This document shows, piece after piece, positions 22,598 through 32,480 of a DNA stretch of 64,000 nucleotides (within the stretch, counting starts at the first letter, position 1; each line of letters opens with the position of its first letter). The notes under the pieces are model-generated. The model ran no database searches. It saw nothing but the letters and a program-made list of their open reading frames with translations, and had not been told where the DNA came from. Origin of the DNA: Phaeosaccion multiseriatum (taxonomy: Eukaryota; Ochrophyta, other classes); NCBI GenBank assembly GCA_965112735.1, contig OZ218952.1, positions 3,534,001-3,598,000 on the forward strand, read 5' to 3'. The position numbers and the translations under genes are program-made.

Positions 22598-25042
22598 ATG
22601 GCCACTCCGGGGCGTCCTCACCACCTCCGGTACCTGGATCGATGTACTTTCAAGCATGCAGAAACGCCCTGCGGCAAGAAGACAAGAGTGACACTGACTG
22701 TCGCACCCAGTGGAACCAGGAAGGAGCAGAAGCGCTATGGCAGGGTGTGCTCTAAGGAGCACGTCCAAGAGACGGAGGATGAACTTCTTGCGGAACGAAT
22801 GGAACGGGCCAACATCAAGACGCCGCCGGCAAAGAGGAGCGAGATACAGCATCGGTGGGCTTCGCTGGTGAAGGGGTCCAAGTATTACTCTCCCAAGGGT
22901 GTATCAGAGTCCCCAGCGAAGAAGAGGAAGCTCCGAGACGGCGATTGGGGGAAGGAGGGTCCAGCTGAGGATACGGCCGGCATGCTCTTCACAGAGTCCA
23001 CAAAGAAAAGCAGAGAAGCTGCGGAGGCGAGGGAGAGGCAAGAGGCAGCAAGCAAGGAAGCAGGGGGTCTTGCGGAGAAGCGCAAAGCCCTAGAAACGGC
23101 GAGGCCGAGATGCAGCCCCAGAAGCGGAGCGGGGGGTGACGCAGCAGCACAGCATCAGGAGGAGGAGAAGATGGCCGTAGAGGCTGCAGAAAAAGAAGCG
23201 CTGGCTGAAGCGGAAAGAGTTGGTAAGGAGGCAGCAGCTCTGGAGGTAAATGCGGGAGCCTTCCGGAGGGCAGGAGAGGCCTGGGAGGCAGGAGCAGCTT
23301 CCTCTTGCGCTGGTAGCGCAGCGGAAGATGAGGTTGAGCTTCCAGCAATGGGCGGTGGCGTGGTTCGTGTGAAGGAGGCCGATCTGAAGAAGGCGCTTTC
23401 GGAGGACGACGCATCTCTGGCAAGACGTATTGGCTTTGTGCTCGCCTCGGTCGGCGGCTTGTGTGAAGGGAGCCTGTGACGACTGCAAGCCCGGCGTAAA
23501 GGGTATCCCCCATTGTGAGTACAGCGACGGAAACTACACGCACACGGTGCAGGTGAAAGAGTGGGCGCCAGTGGTGACAGCAGAAGGGAAGAAGCACGGC
23601 CGGCAGAACGTGCTTGTGGAGATGACTGTGGCCGAGCTCTTTAGGAGGGCCGAGCAGTACCTCCGGCAGAAGTACATCCAGCATCATGTCGCGACGAAGG
23701 TGCAGAGGCTTGCTGCCGAGGTGACTCTGAAGCGACTCAAGCCCCATCAGATCATAATGGGGATGGACTTTTCGGAGAAGCATAAGCTCAGCGGTACGTC
23801 AGAGCAAGAGGGGCGCCCACTTCTCTCCCCTCCCGTCCTCCCCCCACCCTTCCTCCCTCCTCTCCCCCCTCCCCTGCTCCCTCCTTTTCCTTCCTAATGT
23901 ATTCGTGTGTTTCTCTCCTGCTCTCCCTTTCATCTGGCGCGTTCTCTGTGACCTGTGGCACATGTCCGTCCGCGACGCTCATGATTTGCTACATGCACTG
24001 CAACCCCAGGATGTGGGGGGGGAAGCCCGTCCATGACGTGCACGCTCAGATTTTCATCTCCGACGACTCCCTTCAAGACCAAGCCTTCCATGAGCACTGC
24101 TGCAGCCTCATGCATCAGGAGTACAAGGGATACTTCGAAAAGCACGGCCTCAAGCTGGAGGAGTGGATCAACGTCACTGACGGGTGCGCCAAGCAGTACA
24201 AGGGCGCAAAGAACTTCGCCTTCGTTGCCTCCTGTCTCAAGTTGTGGGGGGTGAAGATGACGCACATGTTCCACACCACCTCGCATGGTAAGGGGCCCCA
24301 CGATGGGCTTGGGGGTACCATCAAGGCCATGGCATCGAGGAGGACGGACATGGGGGAGAGGGTGATGAACTCGCCGAAGGACTTTGCCGCCTTCGTGACT
24401 GAGATGTTTGACACCACCGCCCAGCCAATGTCGGACGAAGACTACTTTGGAAAGGGCTGGACACCTTTTACAGCCCGGATGACCCGTGTGAGGTTTATTG
24501 CCGCCGGCAGCATTCAGTGGGAGGACGTAAACATCAAGGGCATCCAGGGCACCCAGGGTATATACCACTACGAGGGCGATGTGAAGGAGGGTGGCTTCGT
24601 TTCGGGGGCCACGATTGAAGCGTTCCATCAAGGCCAGGACTATGATGTTGCGTACCCACTTCATGTTCGCACGATGAGCTGTAGCTGCACCCCCTGCAGC
24701 AAGGGCAAGTACGGGGAGTGCTTCGCCGCGAAGAATGGGCAAGGCGACCTGTTTGGGGGGGAGCCAAAGCTTGTGTACCTGTACCAGTCTATAGTGGGAG
24801 ACCAGGGCCCGCTTCTCACTCGGGCCAGTGTACTCGCGATGAACCGGCCTACGTTGGAGTCTTGCTGCGCACGGGAAGGGATTAAGTACCCGAAAGGGAC
24901 CCTCAAGCAGGGGCTGGTGGAGCTCCTGTTGGCGCACCTTGCGTCCCGCGAAGCACCCGCGGAGCAGCCTGTGACGCCCGTTGTAGAGCCTTCGGCACCC
25001 CCAACACCTCCCGCCACCCCTGCTGTCCTCTCTAGCCTTTAG
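22598..25042 (+). mobile_element. Transposase-like gene with DDE-like motifs, frameshifted
   Basis: Three coding blocks are read. Block A (22598-23479) begins MATPGRPHHLRYLDRCTFKH and is basic then Ala/Glu coiled coil. Block B (23430 to about 23797) is one frame over and has VKGACDDCKPG, then IIMGMDFSEKHKLSG. Block C, after an intron with acceptor near 24009, runs from WGGKPVHDVHAQIFISDD to 25042. Blocks B and C carry the pattern DFSE, then VTDGCAKQYKGAKNF, then TSHGKGPHDGLGGTIK, which I recall from large families of uncharacterised proteins repeated in invertebrate and protist genomes. The first two Asp fit an RNase H-like transposase core, but catalysis is inferred. The C-terminus has a Cys cluster (CSCTPCSKGKYGEC) and a SAP-like helix pair (TLKQGLVELLLAH). 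A one-base shift between A and B suggests decay or a sequence error. No inverted repeats were identified by eye. Confidence 0.6.
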
Positions 25043-25317
25043 TGCTTTTAATTGACATAAATATTACTTTTAGTGTTTTCAATATTTCTCCCAACCCCCC
25101 CTTTTCTCTTTTCTCCCGCGCCCTTCGTTTCTCGGCAGTGCTGCGAACCGGACGACAGCTCTTCTTGTAGAGGGCATCAAAAGTTACGAGCTTTGGAAGC
25201 TGGGGCAGGGCTGCGATCGTGGAAGTGCCCAGGGGTGGAAGAAATGGACGTGTTGGTCCTCCACCCCTTTCCCTTTCCACTCCTTTTACTTCCTCCCCGA
25301 GAGATCCGAGGGCACCA

Positions 25318-27342
25318 ATGCTGATGATGAGAGCGATGTCGTTGAGAGGGGTGGTCAGAACCTGCCTCTCCTCCTGCATTGGAAGAGGTAGAAAAGGACC
25401 CGCAGCAGCAGGAGCCGCCTTCCCTACTCTCCATGAGCAGCAGCAGTACCAGCAGCACCAGCAATGGTCCTGCTACTCTACTGGAGGGGGCGACAGATCG
25501 AGACAGATACGGCTTATGAGGGAGATCCAAGATCTGGGGAGGAGCAAGGATTGGAAGAGGGTTTCACCCACTCTGGAGCGCGCACGGCGGGAGGGCCTCA
25601 AGCCCAACCAGTACTGTTTGAATGCTGCGATTACCGCGATTGGGAAGTGCGGGCGATGGAAGGGCGCTTTGAGACTTCTGGACGAGATGAAGGAGGAAGG
25701 ACCCAGGCCAGATGTGATCACATACAGTGCCACTATTAGTGCATGCGCCAGGGCCAGCCAACACGTGGAGGCAATGGTTTTGCTGAGGGAGATGAAGGCG
25801 GAAGGACTCGCTCCCAATGAATTCAGCTACAGCGCCACCATTAACGCATGCGCCAGGGCCAGCCAACACGTGGAGGCAATGGATTTACTGAGGGAGATGA
25901 AGGCGGAAGGACTCGCTCCAGACGCAATCAGCTACAGCGCCACCATTAACGCATGCGCCAGGGCCAGCCAACACGTGGAGGCAATGGATTTACTGAGGGA
26001 GATGAAGGCAGAAGGACTCACTCCCAGTGTAATCAGCTACAGCTCCACCATTAACGCATGCGCCAGGGCCAGCCAACACGTGGAGGCAATGGGTTTACTG
26101 AGGGAGATGAAGGCAGAAGGACTCACTCCCAATGAAATCAGCTACAGCTCAACCATTAACGCATGCGCCAGGGCCAGCCAACACGTGGAGGCAATTGGTT
26201 TACTGAGGGAGATGAAGGCAGAAGGACTCACTCCCGACGTAATCAGCTACAACTCCACCATTGACGCATGCGCCAAGGCCAACAACCGACACGTGGAGGC
26301 AATGGTATTACTGAGGGAGATGAAGGCAGAAGGACTCGCTCCGGATGCAATCAGCTACAGCTCCACCATTAACGCATGCGCCAGGGCCAGCCAACACGTG
26401 GAGGCAATGGTTTTGCTGAGGGAGATGAAGGCGGAAGGACTTGCTCCCAATGAAATCAGCTACAGCGCCACCATTAACGCATGCGCCAGGGCCAGCCAAC
26501 ACGTGGAGGCAATGGATTTACTGAGGGAGATGAAGGCAGAAGGACTCACTCCCAGTGTAATCAGCTACAGCTCCACCATTAACGCATGCGCCAGGGCCAG
26601 CCAACACGTGGAGGCAATGGATTTACTGAGGGAGATGAAGGCAGAAGGACTCACTCCCAATGTAATCAGCTACAGCTCAACCATTAGCGCATGCGCCAGG
26701 GCCAGCCAACACGTGGAGGCAATGGGTTTACTGAGGGAGATGAAGGCAGAAGGACTTACTCCCAATGCAATCAGCTACAGCTCCACCATTGACGCATGCG
26801 CCAAGGCCAGCCAACAGGTGGAGGCAATGGGTTTACTGAGGGAGATGAAGGCGGAAGGACTCGCTCCCGACGTAATCAGCTACAGCTCAACCATTGATGC
26901 ATACGCCAAGGCCAACAACCATGTGGAGGTGCTGAAGCTTTTCAGTGAGATGAAGGCAGAAGGACTCGCTCCCAACGTAATCAGCTACACCGCTACGATT
27001 GATGCTCTGCAGGAGGGAGGCGACGAGGAGGCTGCTGACGAGCTGTACGCAGAGGCCGTGTCGCAAGGGGTCTTGAATCACTGGAAGAAAGGGGGCCAAG
27101 AGATGGACTTACACCACTTCACCAGGGGAACGAGCAAGGCAGCGCTTCGTCACGTGCTCTCAGAGTCGAAGCCGGGGGCTGAGATCAAGGTCATCACAGG
27201 CCGAGGCCGAGGTAGTGAGGACGGCGTCAGCGTTCTCAAGCCCGAGGTGCTGGCCTATTTGCAGGAGAGGCAGGGCGTGGAAGTATGGGAACACAAAAGT
27301 AACCCGGGGAGGGTGGTGATGCGAGTCAGTGGTGGAAAGTAA
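25318..27342 (+). CDS. PPR-SMR protein 1, probable organelle RNA-binding (674 aa)
   Basis: Single-exon gene; the start at 25318 (MLMMRAMSLRGVVR) matches the start of the second copy at 49654. The N-terminus is basic and ends WSCYSTGG, like a mitochondrial presequence, though plastid import is not excluded. After a helix pair come about 14 P-type pentatricopeptide repeats (residues ~97-590), nearly all 35 aa, with consensus (V/A/E)ISYSSTINACARASQHVE then a helix AMxLLREMKAEGL. One repeat has 36 aa. The C-terminus is an SMR domain with the MDLHHF (LDLH-type) and ITGRGRGS (TGxG) motifs. PPR-SMR proteins bind organelle RNA and in plants act in transcription, RNA processing or translation. Repeats are so alike that recent unequal crossing-over is likely. 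AATAAA at 27384-27389 is a candidate polyadenylation signal. Confidence 0.9.
   Translation: MLMMRAMSLRGVVRTCLSSCIGRGRKGPAAAGAAFPTLHEQQQYQQHQQWSCYSTGGGDRSRQIRLMREIQDLGRSKDWKRVSPTLERARREGLKPNQYCLNAAITAIGKCGRWKGALRLLDEMKEEGPRPDVITYSATISACARASQHVEAMVLLREMKAEGLAPNEFSYSATINACARASQHVEAMDLLREMKAEGLAPDAISYSATINACARASQHVEAMDLLREMKAEGLTPSVISYSSTINACARASQHVEAMGLLREMKAEGLTPNEISYSSTINACARASQHVEAIGLLREMKAEGLTPDVISYNSTIDACAKANNRHVEAMVLLREMKAEGLAPDAISYSSTINACARASQHVEAMVLLREMKAEGLAPNEISYSATINACARASQHVEAMDLLREMKAEGLTPSVISYSSTINACARASQHVEAMDLLREMKAEGLTPNVISYSSTISACARASQHVEAMGLLREMKAEGLTPNAISYSSTIDACAKASQQVEAMGLLREMKAEGLAPDVISYSSTIDAYAKANNHVEVLKLFSEMKAEGLAPNVISYTATIDALQEGGDEEAADELYAEAVSQGVLNHWKKGGQEMDLHHFTRGTSKAALRHVLSESKPGAEIKVITGRGRGSEDGVSVLKPEVLAYLQERQGVEVWEHKSNPGRVVMRVSGGK
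25724..26990 (+). repeat. 105-bp tandem coding repeats (PPR array 1)
   Basis: About twelve adjacent 105-bp units, one of 108 bp, with very high identity; the phrase GCATGCGCCAGGGCCAGCCA recurs almost unchanged. Copies 3-6 and 9-11 differ mainly in the codons for positions 1, 5, 6 and 35 of each repeat. Confidence 0.95.
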
Positions 27343-27866
27343 GGTACAGGTTCATTGGCTCAGAAGCTTTCGGCTCTTCCCTTAATAAACTGTATGTCTT
27401 ACCGTAAGCCCGTTGCCACACTGGGGTGGCTCCCTCCCCCCCCCCCCCCTTTCCTTGTAGGCATAGTCTTGGTTGCACCCATGAAGTCAATGAATAATAA
27501 AAACAAAAATCTCCGCTCATCATTAGGCGTCGTATCTCCACCTACCCTGCTGCTTATTTTGCTTATTTGCTCATTGCTCATGTCTTTGTTTGGTGGCTCG
27601 GCACTCGCAGACAGGATCACAAAAAAGAAAGAGAAATTGGAAATGAAACGTTTTTTGCCCCCCGGGGGTCCCACCAACTCAGCACGTGGGAGGGAACACA
27701 AAACAACAAAACAAAACAACCACATTCCGTAGTGTGAATAGTGCTCACTCCGTCTGTGGCGGGGCGAAGCAGCCCCTCTGCTCCTCCAGATTCTCTCCCT
27801 TTTGTTTTATTCTCGAGGCCTTGTTCGCCAAGAAGGCCGCCGAAGACTTCCTCCTCGGTTTGTGCC
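27343..27866. other. Intergenic region between PPR-SMR 1 and J-protein gene
   Basis: It holds the 3' end of the PPR gene with AATAAA at 27384, a C-run at 27437-27450 and an A/C-rich stretch at 27690-27725. A frame beginning at 27355 has no recognisable protein. No gene is called. Confidence 0.5.
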
Positions 27867-28748
27867 ATGCTCGACTACTATAAGCTGCTGAGCTTGCCGA
27901 GAGCGGCCTCGCAGAAGCAGATCAAGGAGGCATATCGCATCTATGCGCAGCACTTGCACCCCGACAAGCATCACGATGCAGCACAGCCCTCGCCACCACC
28001 ACCAGCATCTGGAGCAGCAGGAGCACCAGGAGCAACAGGAGCACCAGGAGCAGCAGGAGCAGCAGCTCAGCCAGCCCCGTCCTTTGGGTATGAGGGGGAA
28101 GTCGGGAGGAGGGTGGCGAAGGAGGCAGCTCGAATAGCAGCAGAGCTCAGTACCGTCAAGGCAAAGTCGCACAAGTTTCGGGACATAACTGCGGCCTACC
28201 GAGTGCTGTCCAACAACAAGGAGCGGTCCAAATACGATAAAGGCTGGGAGAGAAGGGTGGGCTTGGGCGACATCACCTCCTACCGCTCTCCGCAGTTCAC
28301 GGGAGAGGCGGCGTCGGAGGCGGCGGATGCCCACATTCAACAAAAGACTTGGACCAGTGCGGCGGGCACCGTCGGTGGGGGGGCGGGGGTCGGCATGGGT
28401 GCCGTTGCAGAAGGAAGTGGTAGTAGTGGTGGTAGCGGCAGCAGCAGCGGAAGCGGGACCCAGAGCGACGCACTTGCCACCTATGCCCGCCGGAAAGCCA
28501 TGAAAGCAGAGGCCAAGGCGGGCGGGCACAGCGGCACCCACCGAGCGAAGGACAGCATCATTGAGCGGTCCCGCCGCCGGAGGATGGACAGGGAGCAGCA
28601 GCAGAAGGAGGCGGGGGCGGCGGCGGACTTATCGGGGCTGGGGGTGGGGGCGAGAATGGCATTAGCACAGGGCGCGGGAGCGGCGGGTGGCGGCAGCAGC
28701 AGCGACAGAGGGACGCCAGCCTCTTCCTCTTCGTGCGTGGTGAGCTGA
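27867..28748 (+). CDS. J-domain (DnaJ/HSP40-type) protein (293 aa)
   Basis: Single exon. The J domain starts at the N-terminus: MLDYYKLLSLPRAASQKQIK, helix II AYRIYAQHLHPDKHHDA with the HPD tripeptide that stimulates Hsp70 ATPase, helix III FRDITAAYRVLSNNKERSKY and the closing YDKGW. Between helix II and helix III lies an insertion of about 60 residues rich in Pro, Ala and Gly, where most J domains have a short loop. The rest is Gly/Ser-rich low complexity with basic helices (RAKDSIIERSRRRRMDRE), so this is a class C J protein with no zinc or client-binding domain. It probably recruits an Hsp70 in the cytosol or nucleus; no targeting signal is seen. Confidence 0.85.
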   Translation: MLDYYKLLSLPRAASQKQIKEAYRIYAQHLHPDKHHDAAQPSPPPPASGAAGAPGATGAPGAAGAAAQPAPSFGYEGEVGRRVAKEAARIAAELSTVKAKSHKFRDITAAYRVLSNNKERSKYDKGWERRVGLGDITSYRSPQFTGEAASEAADAHIQQKTWTSAAGTVGGGAGVGMGAVAEGSGSSGGSGSSSGSGTQSDALATYARRKAMKAEAKAGGHSGTHRAKDSIIERSRRRRMDREQQQKEAGAAADLSGLGVGARMALAQGAGAAGGGSSSDRGTPASSSSCVVS

Positions 28749-30342
28749 CGTGGGCAGACCAGACTGGGAATGACTGACCAAGAGATAAGATGGCTGCAAG
28801 ATGTTGGCTTAGGGGTGGGAAGCAACACGGCAGATAGGCTGTGTGTCCATTCAGCCAATGATGGGGCAAGGAGCAGGGGGTGGGAAGTGTGTAAGTGTGT
28901 ACCTGGCGCCTGTCGTGTCTAAGGAGACACTTGAGCTTCTCCTACTTCTCCTACAGCGCCATCCAACACGCGGCCATACTGCCGTACAGCCCTGCACTAC
29001 TCCTCTGTCCTCCTTTGGGGAGGGGAGGAAAGCTGGCCCGGATCTTCCCCTCTCCTTGCTGTTGCTGCACAAGTTGTCGCTTGTGAGCGATTGAGTGAGT
29101 GAGGGAATGAGTGGCACACACAGAGAGAGAGAGAGAGCTGAAGAACTTGGACACACACTGCAACACAACGCAACACAATACAGCACAGCACAACACAGCT
29201 GTGTGATGGTCATGATGATGATGATGTTGACGATGGTGGTGGTGGTGGTGGTGATGGTGGTGGATGAGGGCTGGCGACGACGAGTGTGGAACACCCAACA
29301 CCAACACCCAGCATTAGCAGAGGCGTCTCTGGGGCCGCTCTACATGTACCCTATGCTCTTCCCCTCTGTCCGCCGACCGCACAGCCTCCCTGTGTATGGC
29401 AGTGTATGACTTCCCCCTTACTATAGAGGGGACTCTTTTCTCTGTCGGCCGAGGCTCACAGTATGGGGCGGAAGGAGTCGAAGGAGCCGAAGGAGTCGAA
29501 GGAGTGCCCGGGTCGGGGCTACTCATGGAGGAGGTGGAGCAGAGGAGCAAGACGGAGGAGGTGGAGCAAGCCAGGGCTTCGCGTATCCGACAAGGAGGAG
29601 GACACGGAGCACGCCAAGGGCAACAGGCTCAGGGCCAGGCTCAGGGCCAGGCTCAAGGCTAGAATCAGGGCCAGGGCCAGGCTCAGGCTCCGGCTCAGGC
29701 TCAGGCTCAGGGCCAGGCTCAAGGCCAGGCTCAAGGCTAGAATCAGGGCCAGGGCCAGGGTCAGGGTCAAGGTTAGAATCGGGGCCAGGGTTGGGGTCAG
29801 GGTTAGGTCTATGAGGCTCACGGGGTCACACAGAGTAATATGGACAGGGCGTTACAGATGGCATCACAGATTGGAGGACGCAGGCAGAGTTCAGTGTCCT
29901 CGGCATTGGACGGGTTGGCGGGAGGGGGGGGGCTTGCTGGACCTCTCTCCCTCTATCTCTCTCTCTTTCTCTCTTTCTCTCTTTCTCTCTCTCTCTGTCT
30001 CTCTTTCTCTGTTTCTCTCTCTCTGTTTCTCTCTCTCTGTCTCTCTGTCTCTCTCTCTGTCTCTCTTTTTGTATCTCCCGAGCTTCCCCTTCTCATCTCT
30101 TACCGCCTTCACTTCACTGCTACGTGGACTCGGACTCGGACGGGGTCGTAGCTAAGGAGGGCGGGAGGGAGGGAGGGAGGACTCTTTACAAAGAGCGCTC
30201 CTGCTGAGGTGCTGAGGGCTGAGGCGGGCACCAGAGGACCCAGAGGGGGGGAGGAGCGCACACACACGACTTCGAGACCGAGCTACGGCCACGGCCTTGC
30301 TGTTTTCTACCCCATCCGCTCAGGCGGGCAGGAGGGCCTCTA
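28749..30342. other. Intergenic region rich in simple repeats
   Basis: No gene is recognised between the J-protein stop and the end of the kinesin-like gene. It holds a (GGTGAT)-type purine run at 29230-29265, a hexamer-based minisatellite at 29624-29800, CT-rich DNA at 29940-30075, and scattered repeats. A plus-strand frame from 29463 is open because the hexamer repeat keeps it open. Confidence 0.5.
29624..29800 (+). repeat. CAGGGC/CAGGCT hexamer minisatellite
   Basis: About thirty degenerate 6-bp units (CAGGGC, CAGGCT, CAAGGC) form higher-order blocks; a block with AAGGCTAGAATCAGGGCCAG occurs twice. A similar hexamer (CAGGGT/CAGGAT) is translated inside the mTERF-like gene at 54523-54605. 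Confidence 0.9.
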
Positions 30343-30489
30343 GAGGCTGAAGGAGTACACAACAGCTGTCCTCAGGCTGAAGGAGTACACAACAGCTGTC
30401 ATCAGGCTGAAGGAGTACACGACAGCTCTCACCAGGCTGAAGGAGTACACAACAGCTCTCACCAGGCTAGACAAGTACAAAACAGCTCT
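30343..30489 (+). repeat. Five 30-bp repeats next to the kinesin-like stop
   Basis: The unit AGGCTGAAGGAGTACACAAC followed by AGCTCTCACC occurs five times, the last copy degenerate. It lies just beyond the stop codon of the minus-strand kinesin-like gene. Because 30 is divisible by three, one plus frame reads a ten-residue repeat RLKEYTTALT. Confidence 0.9.
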
Positions 30490-30497
30490 TGCATTAA

Positions 30498-32429
30498 TCA
30501 ATTTCCAACAGCCTTTTGCTTGCTTGGACAGAGCGCGAGCGTTACTCTTAGGAGAAGGTTGAACTCAAGGTCTGTATCACCAACTGCTGCTGCTGCTGCC
30601 GCTGCCGCGTGCCTGCTGCTCGACGCGAGGGGGTGCGAGGGGAAAGAAAATGGCCGTATCACCAACTGCTGCTGGCATCCCCTGCCATCCGCTGCCATCC
30701 CCCTGCCCTAACATGTGTCTCACCACACGCGCCTAGCGCTTCTTTTTTCCGGGGGGGGGGAGCCCCCCCTTCTTCACGCCTCCCCCGGGGCCCGGACGGG
30801 GTAGAGCCCCTCCACCGCCACCGCCGCCACCCTTGCTCGACTGTGAGGGGAGACGGATGGCAATGGATGGGAGGAGGAGGAGGAGGAGGAGGAGGAGGAG
30901 GATGAGGAGGAGGATGGTAGTGGATGCAGGATGAGAAGAGGGAGGTGGCACGTCTGCATGAGGAGCGGAAACAGTGGCAGTGGAGCAGCGGAGCGTACGG
31001 AACCGACGCGGAAGCGCAGTCACTTGTCCTCCCTCTTTCTCTCTCTTCTCTCCCTATCACTCCCTCCCCTCCCGTACCTTCTTGAGTTTGGCAAGCTCTC
31101 TCTTGAGCTCTCTCAGTGCCGCCGCTCCGTCTGCCTCACCCCCCTGGCACTTGTCGCAAAAGTCCAGCGCCACCGCTGACCCATCTGCATCCGCATCTGT
31201 GGGGCTCAGGCAGATGAGAGCCACAAGCTTGGTAGACTCTCTGCGGAGGCAGGGGGCGGCCACACCAAGGACGATATGATCGGAGGGGGACAGGGGGGTG
31301 GAATAACCAGAGCCGCGAGAGTGGATCTTTGCGGTGTTGGCCAGGCCTTCCATCCAGAGGGAAGAGGGGGAGGAGGAGGAGGGAGAGGGGGAGGAGGAGG
31401 AGGAGGAGGAGGAGGAGGAGGAGGAGGAGGAGGAGGGGGGGGCTTGGACCGCGGAGGGTATGAGGATCACGAACTCGCTGTTTGGGTGGATGGAGGAAGT
31501 GGGGGGAGGAGGGGCAAAGAGGACAGGAGAGAGAGCGCGAGGAGGGTCAGAAGGGGGACGACAGGGAAGAGGGGTTAGGAGTATGAATCATACAGCACGA
31601 GGGAGAGCCTCACTCATCCACTGCCATCCACTGCCATCCACCCACCCAACCACCCATCCACCCACCTGCTTAACCTTTCCTGCGTGGCCCGATTGACACA
31701 TGTGAGCAACACCCGCCCCGCCATGTGCGAACCTCCTCCTCCTCCTCCTCCTCGTCCTGCTGCTGTTGCTGCTGCCACGCCCCTCTTACCCCGACCAAAG
31801 CCGAGCGCGAGAGCCCCCAATACTTGCTGTGCAGTGGACACGTGCCGCCCCTTGGGCCACAGCGAATCCGCACTCATATCGGCCTCAGGGTCTGAAGCTG
31901 TATCACCAACTGCTCTAGCTTCCTTATCCGCCTCGCCTTCCCTCTCCCCCTCCTTCTTCTTCTCCTCCTCCTCCTCCTCCTCCTCCTCCTCCTCCTCCTC
32001 ATCTAACAGGGAAAACAGGCTTCCCTCCTCGCCACCTGGCCTCGACTTTGCTTCTCCCACAGAGCCCTTCTCGGCCATCCCAACCACCGAAACCGTCAAA
32101 ATGGCCTCAAGTTGGGCTTCTCTCTCCCCCAACACCCGAAACATGTCCGTTACAAGCCTCGGGACCAAGCCGGCGCTGGCAATGAACGAAGGACCACTTG
32201 AAGCCAAGGAGGAGGAGGAGCCCCCGCCCCCCTTACCCTTCTTCTTGCCCCCTCCTCCTCCTGCGGGAGAGCTAACTGTATCGCCCCCTGCGGCCCCCTG
32301 TTCAGACCATGATACGAGCGTAAGGGAGGGGGAAAGGCGTGAGAGGGGCGGCAGTGAAGGATGAAGAAGAGGGGTGGGGGTCTGCCTCGTTCGTGTTGCT
32401 TCATCTTGTCCGAGTATCACTCAGAGAGC

Positions 32430-32480
<51 letters not shown>

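Noticed and set aside
25735-27000. CRISPR-like regular repeats
   Set aside because: The 105-bp periodicity is coding PPR repeats without unique spacers, in a eukaryotic genome.
29463-30155. 230-aa Arg-rich frame RARLRARLKARI
   Set aside because: Frame kept open by the CAGGGC hexamer array; no start context or conserved part.
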